Positions 39,736-50,167 of a DNA stretch of 64,000 nt are shown here, one piece after another. Origin of the DNA: Nitrososphaerota archaeon (GTDB lineage Archaea; Thermoproteota; Nitrososphaeria; Nitrososphaerales; JACPRH01). Made by a program: the position numbers and the translations under genes. The first letter of the stretch is position 1. Each line of letters opens with the position of its first letter. The stretch covers positions 46,497 to 110,496 of the forward strand of contig JACPRH010000010.1 of NCBI GenBank assembly GCA_016190055.1, read 5' to 3'. The notes beneath the pieces were generated by a model. That model was not told where the DNA came from. It did no database searches and worked only from the letters and a program-made list of their open reading frames with translations.

Positions 39736-41636
39736 GCGGCCTAGATCCTGAGAAGATCGGTTTGAAGGTTGGGCTTGAAATCCATCAGCAGCTCAACACT
39801 CAAACAAAGCTATTCTGCAGCTGCGAGAAGTTCGAGGAGAACGACTTCAGATACACAATCTACCGCAGGCTCAGACCGACCCAGAGCGAGCTAGGCGAAG
39901 TGGATCCAGCGGCAAGATTCGAGTTCGCTAAAGGGCTCACAATCAAGTACGACGTAGGACAATACTCAGCCTGCCTCGTCGAAGCTGACGAGGAGCCTCC
40001 TCACTCATTAAACCCAGAGGCTATTCGCACCGTGCTGATCATCGCGCTCGCCCTCAACTCCCAAACAGTAGACGAGCTACATGTGATGCGCAAAATAGTG
40101 ATCGACGGCTCAAACACCACCGGCTTCCAACGCACCCTAATCGCCGCCCTCGGAGGCGAGCTTAAAGTGGGAAGCAAACAGGTAGGCGTACAAACTATCT
40201 GCCTTGAAGAGGATGCAGCCCGCCTGATCGCTGAAGCAGGAGGAGTACGCGAATACAGCATGGATCGTCTCACAGTACCACTGGTTGAGATTGCTCTAGC
40301 TCCCGTGACTGGGACACCCCGAGATGTTCATGAGGTTGCTTTGACACTGGGCAGGCTTCTGCGCTCCACCCGCCTAGTCTCACGTGGACTGGGAACAATT
40401 CGTCAAGACATCAACGTCTCAGTTCAAGGCGGCGCCGTAGTCGAAGTGAAGGGCGTCCAGAAACTAGATCTGCTCGAGAAGGTAGTTGAATACGAGGCTC
40501 AGCGGCAGATAGGCATCATCCACATCAAAGGAGATCTAGAGAAAAGAGGGCTCTCACCCAACGATTTCAATGTCGAGCCTATCGACGTCACAAACCTGTT
40601 CAAAGAAACCGAAAGCACCGTTCTGCAACGAGCGTTAAAACGCGGCGAACACATTAGAGCAATACTGTTGAAGGGAACCGCAGGCCTACTTGGCCTAGAA
40701 CCCTACCCTGACGTAAGGCTGGGTCGAGAGCTAGCTGATGTGGCACGCTTCTTCGGCCTCGGCGGATTGATGCATTCAGACGAGCTTCCAGGATACGGAG
40801 TCACCACCTCAGAGATAGATATGTTGAGGCAGCATCTCCAGCTAGCTGAGCAAGACGGTTTCCTCCTCCTCTCAGGTGAAGATAGACGGCTGCATCAAGC
40901 CTGTGAAGCAGTAATGCAGAGAATGCGAGATGCATTCAGAGGCGTGCTTGCTGAGACGCGGGGAGCGACACCTGATGGCAAAACAAGGTTCATCAGGCCT
41001 CGACCTGGAGCAGCCCGAATGTATCCTGAAACCGATATTCCACCAATACCTCTCTCCGCGGACCTGATTGAGACGCTGAGAAAGGAGGTTCCGAAGCCTT
41101 GGAACGAACAGATAGAGGAGTACATGTCAAAATACGCGCTCAGCCGAAAACTCGCCCTCCAAACATACGACACACCATATCTTGAGCTGTTTGAGCAGCT
41201 AACCGCAGAAACAAATGTCCCCCCCAGCTTCATAGCGGCCACTCTCACCGAGACACTGGTCAACCTATCCAGAGAAGGCCTAGACACCTCCACGTTAACC
41301 AGCAGCCTACTCAAATCACTCTTCACACAACTCGATCAAGGACAAATCTCAAAAGAAGCCGTTCCAGAAATACTGGGCCTAATCCTGCGACGCGAAGCCG
41401 GCAGCGTCGAAGAAGCCGCTGCTAAACTAGGGCTAACCGCAATTAACGATCAAGAACTCCTAGCGGTGGTGCAGCAGGTATTGGTGGAGAATAAAGGCTT
41501 CGTCGAAGAGAAGGGTGACACTGCGTTCAGCCTCCTCATGGGTAGAGTGATGGCTAAGGTCCGCGGCAAAGCCGACGGCAAAAAGATAAGCGACCTTCTT
41601 AGATCCGAGCTCAAAAAGATGCTTCAGCAGCATTAG
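39732..41636 (+). CDS. gatE: Glu-tRNA(Gln) amidotransferase subunit E
   Basis: GLKVGLEIHQQLNTQTKLFCSC; GatB/E motifs and Yqey-like tail. Confidence 0.95.
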   Translation: MSGLDPEKIGLKVGLEIHQQLNTQTKLFCSCEKFEENDFRYTIYRRLRPTQSELGEVDPAARFEFAKGLTIKYDVGQYSACLVEADEEPPHSLNPEAIRTVLIIALALNSQTVDELHVMRKIVIDGSNTTGFQRTLIAALGGELKVGSKQVGVQTICLEEDAARLIAEAGGVREYSMDRLTVPLVEIALAPVTGTPRDVHEVALTLGRLLRSTRLVSRGLGTIRQDINVSVQGGAVVEVKGVQKLDLLEKVVEYEAQRQIGIIHIKGDLEKRGLSPNDFNVEPIDVTNLFKETESTVLQRALKRGEHIRAILLKGTAGLLGLEPYPDVRLGRELADVARFFGLGGLMHSDELPGYGVTTSEIDMLRQHLQLAEQDGFLLLSGEDRRLHQACEAVMQRMRDAFRGVLAETRGATPDGKTRFIRPRPGAARMYPETDIPPIPLSADLIETLRKEVPKPWNEQIEEYMSKYALSRKLALQTYDTPYLELFEQLTAETNVPPSFIAATLTETLVNLSREGLDTSTLTSSLLKSLFTQLDQGQISKEAVPEILGLILRREAGSVEEAAAKLGLTAINDQELLAVVQQVLVENKGFVEEKGDTAFSLLMGRVMAKVRGKADGKKISDLLRSELKKMLQQH

Positions 41637-41644
41637 GGATTGTA

Positions 41645-41965
41645 ATGAAGATCAGAGCGAGAATCTGGTTCGAGGATGAAGAGGGTCACTCTCTGATAGG
41701 CGCAGGAGGCGCACGGCTCCTGTCTGAAATAGACTCCACTGGCTCCCTTAAGGAGGCAGCTAAGCGAGCCAAGATGTCCTACCGCTACGCCTTCAAACGG
41801 GTAGATCTAATGAATGAGCGGCTCGGCGCGGTGGTTCAGATGCATCACGGTGGCGTTGAAAAAGGCGGTGCGAGGCTTACACCTCTCGGGAAAGAGGTTT
41901 TGGCAAGGTACAGGATGGTTGAGGCTGAAGTTGAACGCGCCCTTTCAAAATGTCAAAAGTCCTAG
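41645..41965 (+). CDS. ModE-like HTH regulator (no molbindin domain)
   Basis: LLSEIDSTGSLKEAAKRAKMSYRYAFKRVDLMNERLG, ModE N-terminal HTH pattern. Confidence 0.8.
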   Translation: MKIRARIWFEDEEGHSLIGAGGARLLSEIDSTGSLKEAAKRAKMSYRYAFKRVDLMNERLGAVVQMHHGGVEKGGARLTPLGKEVLARYRMVEAEVERALSKCQKS

Positions 41966-42505
41966 TTAGCTAAGATTGAACTGCTCTGTAACCAAGTAGA
42001 CCAGTTGTTCGCCGTTTCGCTTCACGTTAACTACAGGTATCCCGTGCAAAGATCCTTCTGTTTCGTTTGAGACTCGTCCTGTTATGGCGATTATTGGTGG
42101 GCTCGTTCCCTTTAGGAGTCGTTCAACATCCTCAACATCGTTGGCCGATACTATTTTGACGACGTCTTCCCGTTTGGCCAGCAGCCAGTGAAACCCTTCA
42201 AGGATAATTAAATCAAATCCTCCGTCTTTGAAGAGGTCTGCAAGCCTCTCCAGTGTGTAATCTGACCCATGCTCCTTGCGAAAAACAGTAACCTCATTCT
42301 CAGCTACGCAGACAACTCTGGTGGCTCCAGCCTTAGTATGCCTCCAGGTGTCTTTGCCTTCGACATCTATAGAGAAGTTACTGTGGTGAACATGCTTAGC
42401 TGACCCGATCTTTAATCCTTTCTCAGTGGTCAGCTTAGCGATAAGATACTCAACAGTAGATGTCTTACCTGACTTGCTGCTACCGATAACCGAGAGAATC
42501 CGCAT
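41966..42505 (-). CDS. mobB: Molybdopterin-guanine dinucleotide biosynthesis protein B
   Basis: ILSVIGSSKSGKTSTVEYLIAKL, KHVHHSNFSIDVEGKDTWRHTKAGA. Confidence 0.9.
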   Translation of the reverse strand: MRILSVIGSSKSGKTSTVEYLIAKLTTEKGLKIGSAKHVHHSNFSIDVEGKDTWRHTKAGATRVVCVAENEVTVFRKEHGSDYTLERLADLFKDGGFDLIILEGFHWLLAKREDVVKIVSANDVEDVERLLKGTSPPIIAITGRVSNETEGSLHGIPVVNVKRNGEQLVYLVTEQFNLS

Positions 42506-42512
42506 TTACTCT

Positions 42513-43820
42513 TCACTCACTGCTCTCCACAGAGTAAAACTCAAGACCGCTGTAAACCTTAACGTCCACACCCTCACCCGCATCCAGCGAGACTCCCGCG
42601 TGAATCATGGCGAAACCGTTCGCATCCGCCAAGTTCTTCAGAACCGACAGAGGCTTCCTCATCGGAACAGCGTGATACTCACCACCGCGACTGTACATTT
42701 TCATAGGCAACACCAGCTCAACCCCGGGTTTACCAGGCCTAACCGGCTCATCAAGCACACACCTCACAACCGGCAAACGATCTGTGAAACCGAGGCCGAG
42801 CTGACGGTTCAAAAGTGGAAGAACCAGCAGACAGAACGCAGCTACTGTAGACCCCACGTGGCCAGGAAGCATCATCAACGGTTTACCTTGAACTAAACCG
42901 AAGCCGCTGACTTTGCCGGCGCTCAACGCGACTCCGTGAAAGATAATTCCGCCGTCATCTCCACCGAGCTTTTCAACCGCGTCAGGAACGAAATCTCTCG
43001 CTCCTACAGAGCAACCGGCTATCGTGACAATAATATCAGCCTGCGGAGCCGCTGCGGCGATTTTCTGTGAAATATCCTCAACAGTATCTCGCGCAATCCC
43101 GATGATGAGAGACTCAGCTTTAAAGGCTTCCGCGAGACTCGCGATGATATAGGCATTGTTATTCACAATCTTGTTTGGAGCAGACTTGAACGGTTGGGTG
43201 AGCTCTTCCCCCACCGAGATCACCGCAACCCGAGGCTTCCTTACCACTTTAACCGTCTCCAAGTTTAACGCGACAAGAAGCCCAATATCCTGAGGCCGAA
43301 TCAACCTATTCTTCGGAAGAACAAGATCCTGCTTCTTAACGTCTTCACCTATTAGACAGATGTTGCGGTTAGGCTCAAGCGGCATCTGAACAACAATAAC
43401 ACTGTCTGTTTCTTGACGCGCGTTCTCTACCTTCAGCACCGCGTCAGCACCCCTTGGAATAGGCGCACCACAGGCCACATACATCGTTTCGCCATTAATG
43501 ATAGCGGCGTCTGTAGGGTGATCCGGTGGAAAGAGTTCCCCCTTGACTGTGAGCCTGACCGGGTTCTTTTCGGATGTGTCCTTAACGTCCTTGGTATTTA
43601 CTGCGAAGCCATCCATCGCAGCGAAGTTGTGATCCGGTAGATTAACCTCAGCCACAATATCTTCAGCTAAGACTCTGCCTAGACACTTTACTGTCTCCAC
43701 CGCCTCTGCTTCAGAGAGCCGATTCAGAGTAGACTGCTCAATTCTGCTAAGCGCCTCCTCTAAACTGATCAGCTTGAAAAACCGCTTCTGGCGACTCTGA
43801 CTCTTCAACTTATCCCACAT
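42513..43820 (-). CDS. moeA: Molybdopterin molybdotransferase
   Basis: DHNFAAMDGFAV, ISVGEEL, IVTIAGCSVGARDFV, LPGHVGSTVAAF. Confidence 0.93.
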   Translation of the reverse strand: MWDKLKSQSRQKRFFKLISLEEALSRIEQSTLNRLSEAEAVETVKCLGRVLAEDIVAEVNLPDHNFAAMDGFAVNTKDVKDTSEKNPVRLTVKGELFPPDHPTDAAIINGETMYVACGAPIPRGADAVLKVENARQETDSVIVVQMPLEPNRNICLIGEDVKKQDLVLPKNRLIRPQDIGLLVALNLETVKVVRKPRVAVISVGEELTQPFKSAPNKIVNNNAYIIASLAEAFKAESLIIGIARDTVEDISQKIAAAAPQADIIVTIAGCSVGARDFVPDAVEKLGGDDGGIIFHGVALSAGKVSGFGLVQGKPLMMLPGHVGSTVAAFCLLVLPLLNRQLGLGFTDRLPVVRCVLDEPVRPGKPGVELVLPMKMYSRGGEYHAVPMRKPLSVLKNLADANGFAMIHAGVSLDAGEGVDVKVYSGLEFYSVESSE

Positions 43821-43833
43821 ACATCCTATCTAA

Positions 43834-44994
43834 CTAATTATGTTTCTTCTCTCTGAACCGTAACAGATGAGCTATCAACAATCCTATCAGGACCCCTATC
43901 AGCATATTATAAGCAAATCCAACTATTGCAGTCGCTGCTACTACACTCCAGTCAGTGGGTCTCCGAATATCTCGGCTCTGCCGTGCGAGCTCAAACGCTA
44001 CGAAGAGCAGAAGCGTGCCCAAGATGCTGATGGGGAAAACCCGCATAATCTCAAAGACGAAGTCTCCTGTAAAGACACCGAGGCCTACCAATACTGCGCC
44101 GAACATGATCATCGAGGCCCCAGTTTTTGCTCCGAAGCGGTGCCACGCGGCAACTCCACCTGCACCGTGACACATTCCTATTCCGCCGAAAAGCGGTGCG
44201 ATGAAGCTCATTAAACCTACACTCTTACCAATAGACTGGACTGAGGGCGCTCTATCACCATATCGGGTGCGGAGAAGTCCAGTGGTAGCGATTAACGAGT
44301 TAGTTAACGTGAGCGGGATCTGGGCGAGAGACAGGTTGAGGCTCGTTAAGACATTAGCAGCTAGCGGAAGCGTTAACGCCGGAGTCCACGGTGTAAAGCC
44401 GCTGTCCCTCACCACCTCTGGATGAATCATGACTGCAATCGCCGCTCCCACCGCTACAAGCGCTAAGGCTGCTGGGAACTGTCTCCGGAATGATGCGAAG
44501 ATGAACAACACAGATAGTACTGCTAGCAAGATACTGTCAAAACCTATGAGCGGAGTCTTACCGATCATCGCGAAGCCCTTGGCTGCTAAAGAAATACCTA
44601 ACCCCATCTGAATACCTCTAATCACCGATATCGGGATTAGTCTTTGAAGCCGAGTCAGCAGACCCGTTACAGTTAATGCAAGGATAGATATGCCTGTAAA
44701 CATGCCCGCCAGCATTACTGTGTCAGCCGTGTATCCGTTCGCTATTGCAATGGCGGAGATCTCCTTCATAGGCTCAATTGGAATAGGGATACCAAAGGCT
44801 AATCCGTTGGTGACGAAGAAGAATCCAAAGGTCGTTAGCAGCAGAGATGGATTCATCCCATTGATAGCTATTAGGCTGATGACTATTGGAATGAAGAGTC
44901 CGAGATCACCCAGTGCACCTGAGAGTTCATTTAATGTCCAAACGAAGCGCGGACTTCTAGTTTTCTGTCTGGATATGGTGTCGGTGATAGTCAA
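43834..44994 (-). CDS. Putative molybdate/sulfate transporter (MOT1/SulP-related)
   Basis: NELSGALGDLGLFIPIVISLI, PIPIEPMKEISAIAIANG, FGGIGMCHGAGGVAAWHRFGAKTG. Confidence 0.85.
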   Translation of the reverse strand: MTITDTISRQKTRSPRFVWTLNELSGALGDLGLFIPIVISLIAINGMNPSLLLTTFGFFFVTNGLAFGIPIPIEPMKEISAIAIANGYTADTVMLAGMFTGISILALTVTGLLTRLQRLIPISVIRGIQMGLGISLAAKGFAMIGKTPLIGFDSILLAVLSVLFIFASFRRQFPAALALVAVGAAIAVMIHPEVVRDSGFTPWTPALTLPLAANVLTSLNLSLAQIPLTLTNSLIATTGLLRTRYGDRAPSVQSIGKSVGLMSFIAPLFGGIGMCHGAGGVAAWHRFGAKTGASMIMFGAVLVGLGVFTGDFVFEIMRVFPISILGTLLLFVAFELARQSRDIRRPTDWSVVAATAIVGFAYNMLIGVLIGLLIAHLLRFREKKHN

Positions 44995-45156
44995 GCGTTA
45001 CTCGACATGCTCAAAGGTGCATATCGCATTAATTTAGTTTTCGCTGCTTTACGAAGGTTCTGTTATTCCCAGTATCTTCACCGTCGTTGCAACAGTACAA
45101 TCACTAATAGGCAAATTTTATCAGGTTCCCTAGATGCTAAAGGCTTGTTTCACTGG

Positions 45157-45873
45157 TCAGGATGGAGATACTCTAGAAGGATCAGCAAAATCAGATTCGT
45201 TACGAAGAATATTCTTCACCCTCTCCAGATCCGCCGCTGTATTCACATTCATGAAGCAGCGCAGCGACCCATCCACCGGTAGAAATCTCTCCACTGGAAC
45301 ATAATTGATTCTCCTAAGCCGTTTAATTGCGTCCCTGATACGAACTTCGCCCCTCTCAACTGCGTCACTGAATGCCTCCTTAGATGTCGATACTCTATAG
45401 ACTGCGTAAAGAGGCTCAATATTGCCGTTACTCCATCTCGGGATCGCCAAGTCAAAGCCCTTCGCTTCATAATACAGTATCCGAATTACATCAGAATTCA
45501 CGAAGGGAAGATCAGATGCGAGAACAGCCGCATAATCAGTATCCACAGCATTGAGGCCGGTCAGAACCCCATAGAGCGCAGCCTTCTCCTCGACCGTATC
45601 CTTCGCAATTTTTACTCTTCCAGGTAAAACCTCGGCGAACTTCTCTTCATCATCTTGACTCCCAATCGCCACAACAATGCTCTCAGAAACATCCGAAGCT
45701 ACTCGCACAATCTCACTGACCAGCGGTTCAACACGAACCTTCAGGAAGATCTTGTTAATCTTAAGCCTACTGCTCCTCCCTCCGGCAAGAACAATTACTC
45801 CAAAGGTGCCCTGTCCAGCGTTGTCACCCTGCTTATCATTTCTTGAGATCAACCACGTCATCCATCTTGACAA
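45157..45873 (-). CDS. mobA: Molybdenum cofactor guanylyltransferase
   Basis: GVIVLAGGRSSRLKINKIFLKV ... AAVLASDLPFVNSDVI; near other Mo genes. Confidence 0.85.
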   Translation of the reverse strand: MSRWMTWLISRNDKQGDNAGQGTFGVIVLAGGRSSRLKINKIFLKVRVEPLVSEIVRVASDVSESIVVAIGSQDDEEKFAEVLPGRVKIAKDTVEEKAALYGVLTGLNAVDTDYAAVLASDLPFVNSDVIRILYYEAKGFDLAIPRWSNGNIEPLYAVYRVSTSKEAFSDAVERGEVRIRDAIKRLRRINYVPVERFLPVDGSLRCFMNVNTAADLERVKNILRNESDFADPSRVSPS

Positions 45874-46014
45874 TCTCGTTCTAATAAATCATTATTTCGC
45901 AAGGGCTCATCGTTAGCTGCTATCGCATCAGCGAACAAATCACAATATTTGGAATAACTGTTGACACCGCGAAACAACGGTCTCGCCGCAACAGAAATGG
46001 CATTAGGTTCTTCT

Positions 46015-46653
46015 TTAGACTTGGCTACTGTCGAAGAATTCAAGAAGTATCCTCTTAATACCTTTTCTAAGTATCTGTGTCATAGCCGAAGGCGTGGTGC
46101 CGGAGATCTGAGCCATCTCCTCCAGCCTAATTCTTCTAGGATACTCAAAGTATCCTCTCTCAAGCGCAGTTTTAAGAATAAGGTTTTGCTTCGCAGTTAC
46201 GATAGTTTTGCCATCAAACTGCCTCCTGCGTACAACCTCAACCCCCACTCCGTCACTATCTAGTCCTTTCATTAACTGGTGGAAGGCGCGGCTGTCGCTG
46301 AGAATGTTCCACAGTACAAACCGATCCAGCGTAGTATTAGCTGATTTAAGATGAATTCCCGGTGTTCTTGTGAACAGACAGCTATGATTACGAATCTTAA
46401 TTGAGCCATAGATGCGGCCGGTCTTGGAAGCAATAATTTCAGGATCGTAAATAGCAGGATCATTCTCTATCGATTCGACGAGATACTGCGTTTTTTGAGG
46501 CGGAACCAATATTTCAAAGAGATGATGTACTCCTGTTGATTTGCCACTAATCTTCTTGCAGTCCACGACCTTCACTTGAACATCCGGATGCCTCTCTAGG
46601 AGATCGCTTACCCAGCAACCCTTTGGGGTGGCCTTGAGCGTTACTTCGAGCAC
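46015..46653 (-). CDS. Bat-type HTH_10 transcriptional regulator
   Basis: C-terminal LILKTALERGYFEYPRRIRLEEMAQISGTTPSAMTQILRKGIKRIL. Confidence 0.85.
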   Translation of the reverse strand: MLEVTLKATPKGCWVSDLLERHPDVQVKVVDCKKISGKSTGVHHLFEILVPPQKTQYLVESIENDPAIYDPEIIASKTGRIYGSIKIRNHSCLFTRTPGIHLKSANTTLDRFVLWNILSDSRAFHQLMKGLDSDGVGVEVVRRRQFDGKTIVTAKQNLILKTALERGYFEYPRRIRLEEMAQISGTTPSAMTQILRKGIKRILLEFFDSSQV

Positions 46654-46756
46654 ATGATTTTTCTAGAATAAGGTGCTAATAAATATTTAAAGAAATTACA
46701 TTGCCGCGCCGACCCGGCTTAACTTAAGATTTTAACTGCAATGCAATTAAACGAAG

Positions 46757-47248
46757 GTGCCGCAGATCATGTTGTTAGGATTGGAAGACGCACTGAAAAA
46801 CAGGTTCATGACTCCATTTAGGTTGAAACACAATGAGTTCCTGGCGGAGATAGAATCGCTTCAACGACGTCTGCTTCAAGTGCAGAAAGTGGATAAATCT
46901 TCTGAAGGTTCCTCTGAACTGTTAGAAACACTCTCAATTTTCTTAGGCCGCATCACTCGCCATATGCAGCAGGAAGAGCAGGGGCTCTACAGTTTCCTCC
47001 CATATTTTATAGACAAGGACCTAATCGACCTGATGATTAATGCTCATCAAAACTTAACTGAAGATATCGCGGAGATCAAGACACCACGCGGCAAAAATAG
47101 CCCGTATTTTTCGTCTCAGTGGTTTCTGAGTGTTAATAATTTTCTTTCCCTCAAGAAGGAGCATCTTCGGAAGGAGAGTGCAGTGGTCTTCTGGCTAGCT
47201 GAGGTAAAGACGCGACGATCCACCTACTTTCATGACCTACACACTTAA
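46757..47248 (+). CDS. Hemerythrin-like (HHE) domain protein
   Basis: RLKHNEFLAEIE ... GRITRHMQQEEQGLYSFLP ... AHQNLTEDI ... KKEHLRKE. Confidence 0.7.
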   Translation: MPQIMLLGLEDALKNRFMTPFRLKHNEFLAEIESLQRRLLQVQKVDKSSEGSSELLETLSIFLGRITRHMQQEEQGLYSFLPYFIDKDLIDLMINAHQNLTEDIAEIKTPRGKNSPYFSSQWFLSVNNFLSLKKEHLRKESAVVFWLAEVKTRRSTYFHDLHT

Positions 47249-47258
47249 CAGGTTAAGT
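47243..47258. promoter_or_regulatory. 16-bp palindrome ACTTAAC-AG-GTTAAGT
   Basis: Perfect 7-bp arms; same arms recur at 57397-57412. Confidence 0.5.
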
Positions 47259-47393
47259 AGAAGACTAATCTAATCAGCAAAACCTCCTTCTCTTCGGCGT
47301 TGGAACCCCTACAAAATCTTCAGACAGGTAACCAAACACCGCATTTTGTCTACGGATTAACTCAGCCCAGTCGGTTCAAGGTGGTGAAACGAT

Positions 47394-47807
47394 TTGTCTG
47401 AAGTGAAAAAGCAGACCGAATTAATCGAAAACTCCGCGTTAAAAGATATAGTTGAGGCTCTCCGCCTTCAGTATGAAGGCTACTCTATAACCAGAGACAG
47501 TATCGTTAACCCGTTGACCAAGGTTGTCGAATACATTTACGATGCTCATCAGGCGCATCTTACCAATAAGGAGCAGTGCTCCTACGCCGGCTCAGTACTG
47601 GTGGACGCTACTCTGGAAGAGACGCATCGCCGGTTTGCCTCCGATGTAGCAAAAGCGAACAAGGTGTACCTTGCTGGGATAAAACTAGCCAACTTAGTCT
47701 GGCGTAGACTAGACGAAGTCACGCAGACCCAGCACAAGACCCCGTTCGCAACACTGGGCCAGATTACAGATCAAATAGTTGAAGCGGCTTGTCGAGCCAT
47801 GTTGTAG
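47394..47807 (+). CDS. Conserved-position hypothetical helical protein upstream of respiratory genes
   Basis: 137-aa ORF overlapping region before CuA/Fe-S protein gene. Confidence 0.5.
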   Translation: MSEVKKQTELIENSALKDIVEALRLQYEGYSITRDSIVNPLTKVVEYIYDAHQAHLTNKEQCSYAGSVLVDATLEETHRRFASDVAKANKVYLAGIKLANLVWRRLDEVTQTQHKTPFATLGQITDQIVEAACRAML

Positions 47808-47818
47808 AGTGGGTATCA

Positions 47819-49756
47819 GTGAAGAACCATTCGGCCCTAGTTGCGCTTACATTGATGGTTGTGATCTTGGCGACAGGGCTTACACTCCCAGTCTTCGGTC
47901 AAGTCTACAAAGCTGACTCTCAGCCTAGAATAATCGACATTACGGCTAAACGTTTCGAGTTCACACCCAACATCATCCATGTGAACGCGGGGGAATCAAT
48001 TATCTTCCGTATCAGGAGCGAAGATGTAACACACGGCTTCTACATTGATGGGTATGACTATCACCTCGAGATTCCTCCGCTTAGCACCGTCGAAGTTGGC
48101 CCTATGCAATTCAACGAACTAGGCAAACTGAAGATCCGATGCTCAGTCACCTGTGGCCCTATTCATCCCTTCATGGTGGCTGAAATTATTGTTGAACCTA
48201 ACTACGTGCTCCCGGTCTTTCTCGTATTAACTGCAGGCATGTTCGGTACAAGCGTAGCCTATATTGGAACACGCCCGAAGAACAGGATGTTGGGTATCTC
48301 CACCGAAAAGGAGCTTGACATTCTAAGGATAAAAGTCATCGGTCCAGTTCTCAAGAAGTTTCTTCAGTGGCGAGGCAGTAACTATGCCCTTCTCTGGCCG
48401 AACCTCGTAATATTCATGATCGTATTCGCATCCGGCTTCGTTGGAAACCCAACGGGGAACCTGAACTTCTCAATCGCGGTCGTCTGGATACTTTGGTTCG
48501 CAGCAGTTGAGTTCATGATTCTATTGGGTGCACGGCTCTGGTGCACCCTCTGTCCACTTCCAGCCTTCGGCGAGTGGAGTACCCGGAGACGTCTTTACGG
48601 GGTTCATAGGCTGAAGAAGTGGTTCTCACTAGGGCGAAAGTGGCCAAAGCAGCTCGATAACATGTGGATAGGTGCCTTAAGCTTCTTAGGAATATCGTTA
48701 ATCGTGCCTTGGCTCGTAACGCGACCAATTATCTCAGGGCTTCTTTTCGTAGGGCTAGTCAGTATCGCGACGATTATGCACCTAGTTTTTACAAAACGCA
48801 ATTTCTGCAGGTCAATTTGCCCCGCAGGCGCCTACATAGGATACCACTCCGTTGACTCTCTCTTCTCAGTCCGCTCCAGAGACAAAGGAACCTGCGACAA
48901 ACACATCGCGAAGGAGTGTATGCAGGGTAGCCCAAACGGATACGGCTGCCCCTGGCTCCTATACCCTGGGGGAAACAATGACAACACCTTCTGTGGTCAG
49001 TGCTTCGAATGCCTAAAGTCCTGCTCTCTTGACAACATGACTTTGAAGCTGCGAATGATCGGCAAAGACCTCCCAAGCATCGCCGCGAAAGCCAAAGGCA
49101 AATTTGACGAGGCCTGGATGGGTTTCATCCGCTTCACGCTGGCACCACTCTACATGATAGTCTTCTTCGGTCCGACCTTCTGGATAAAAGATTGGGGCAA
49201 CATGAGTAACGTCTACGGTGCAAACTGGCCCACAATTGGGCTGCTAACCCCAACACCTAATGCGCTCAGTAACTGGTTAGGCTGGGCCGTGATCGTAGGT
49301 GGACTCTCCTTAGCAGTCTACCCTGCGATATTCTACGGCTTCTCTTGGCTTGCGAAGCAGGCGGTGGGTGAGGTGAAGCAGTCGGCGAAAGATCTCTTCC
49401 TCTCATTCAGCTACGCTCTCGCTCCCTACGGGATGACTCTATGGGTGGCCTTTGCCCTATCGCTCATAATGGTAAACTGGGCATACCCGTTGAACGCGCT
49501 TCTTCAGGACCCATTTGGCTACGGTTGGCATCTAGCGCCCATTGACAAGTTCACTTGGAGCCCGTTACTGGCGAACATGCTACCGTACATCCAAGCGCCA
49601 GTTATTTTCATAGGTCTAGCCTTTGCGGTAAACAGCACCTACAATATCGGGATGAAGCTCTTCGAGGATCACAGCAAAGCGATGAAGGCAACGATCGTCA
49701 TGGGTGTTCTTCACTTCGCAGCGGCGCTGATTGTGATGTTTATACTAGCAGGGTGA
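47819..49756 (+). CDS. CuA-type cupredoxin fused to NapH/NosR-like polyferredoxin membrane protein
   Basis: N-terminal ITAKRFEFTPNIIHVNAGES...THGF...CSVTCGPIHPFM (Cx3Cx3Hx2M); then TM segments with CTLCP, CRSICPAGAYIG, CGQCFECLKSC; GTG at 47819 preferred to TTG at 47789. Confidence 0.8.
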   Translation: MKNHSALVALTLMVVILATGLTLPVFGQVYKADSQPRIIDITAKRFEFTPNIIHVNAGESIIFRIRSEDVTHGFYIDGYDYHLEIPPLSTVEVGPMQFNELGKLKIRCSVTCGPIHPFMVAEIIVEPNYVLPVFLVLTAGMFGTSVAYIGTRPKNRMLGISTEKELDILRIKVIGPVLKKFLQWRGSNYALLWPNLVIFMIVFASGFVGNPTGNLNFSIAVVWILWFAAVEFMILLGARLWCTLCPLPAFGEWSTRRRLYGVHRLKKWFSLGRKWPKQLDNMWIGALSFLGISLIVPWLVTRPIISGLLFVGLVSIATIMHLVFTKRNFCRSICPAGAYIGYHSVDSLFSVRSRDKGTCDKHIAKECMQGSPNGYGCPWLLYPGGNNDNTFCGQCFECLKSCSLDNMTLKLRMIGKDLPSIAAKAKGKFDEAWMGFIRFTLAPLYMIVFFGPTFWIKDWGNMSNVYGANWPTIGLLTPTPNALSNWLGWAVIVGGLSLAVYPAIFYGFSWLAKQAVGEVKQSAKDLFLSFSYALAPYGMTLWVAFALSLIMVNWAYPLNALLQDPFGYGWHLAPIDKFTWSPLLANMLPYIQAPVIFIGLAFAVNSTYNIGMKLFEDHSKAMKATIVMGVLHFAAALIVMFILAG

Positions 49757-49765
49757 TGAGAAAAG

Positions 49766-50167
49766 ATGAGACAAGGTAAGCATTCAATCTTCTGGGAAAT
49801 TATAGCGCTAGGAACATTGATCCTAGGTCTCTCCTTCCTAGGCGTTCCTATGCTTGACGCAGTCTTGAAGCCTAGTCCACCTCATGGGATCGTTATCCGG
49901 CTGAACATAGTGGAGAGCAGCGGCTTTGACCCCAGTGTTATCACGGTAAAGCGAGGCGAGCCGGTGAAGATAATCCTTCACGGAATGGATGTTTCGCACA
50001 GTCTCGTCGTACCTGACCTAGGGATCGACAGCGGGCCCGTTGAGCCCGGTAAGGAGAAAGTTGTTGAGTTCACGCCCGACAAGGCCGGAACCTTCGTCTT
50101 CTACTGCGGCACCCTCTGCAGTGTGAAGCATCACTTCATGCGAGGAACAATTGTGGTTGAGGAGTAA
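49766..50167 (+). CDS. Membrane-anchored CuA-type (COX2-like) cupredoxin
   Basis: FDPSVITVKRGEPVKIILHGMDVSHSLVVPD...FYCGTLCSVKHHFMRG (Cx3Cx3Hx2M). Confidence 0.82.
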   Translation: MRQGKHSIFWEIIALGTLILGLSFLGVPMLDAVLKPSPPHGIVIRLNIVESSGFDPSVITVKRGEPVKIILHGMDVSHSLVVPDLGIDSGPVEPGKEKVVEFTPDKAGTFVFYCGTLCSVKHHFMRGTIVVEE

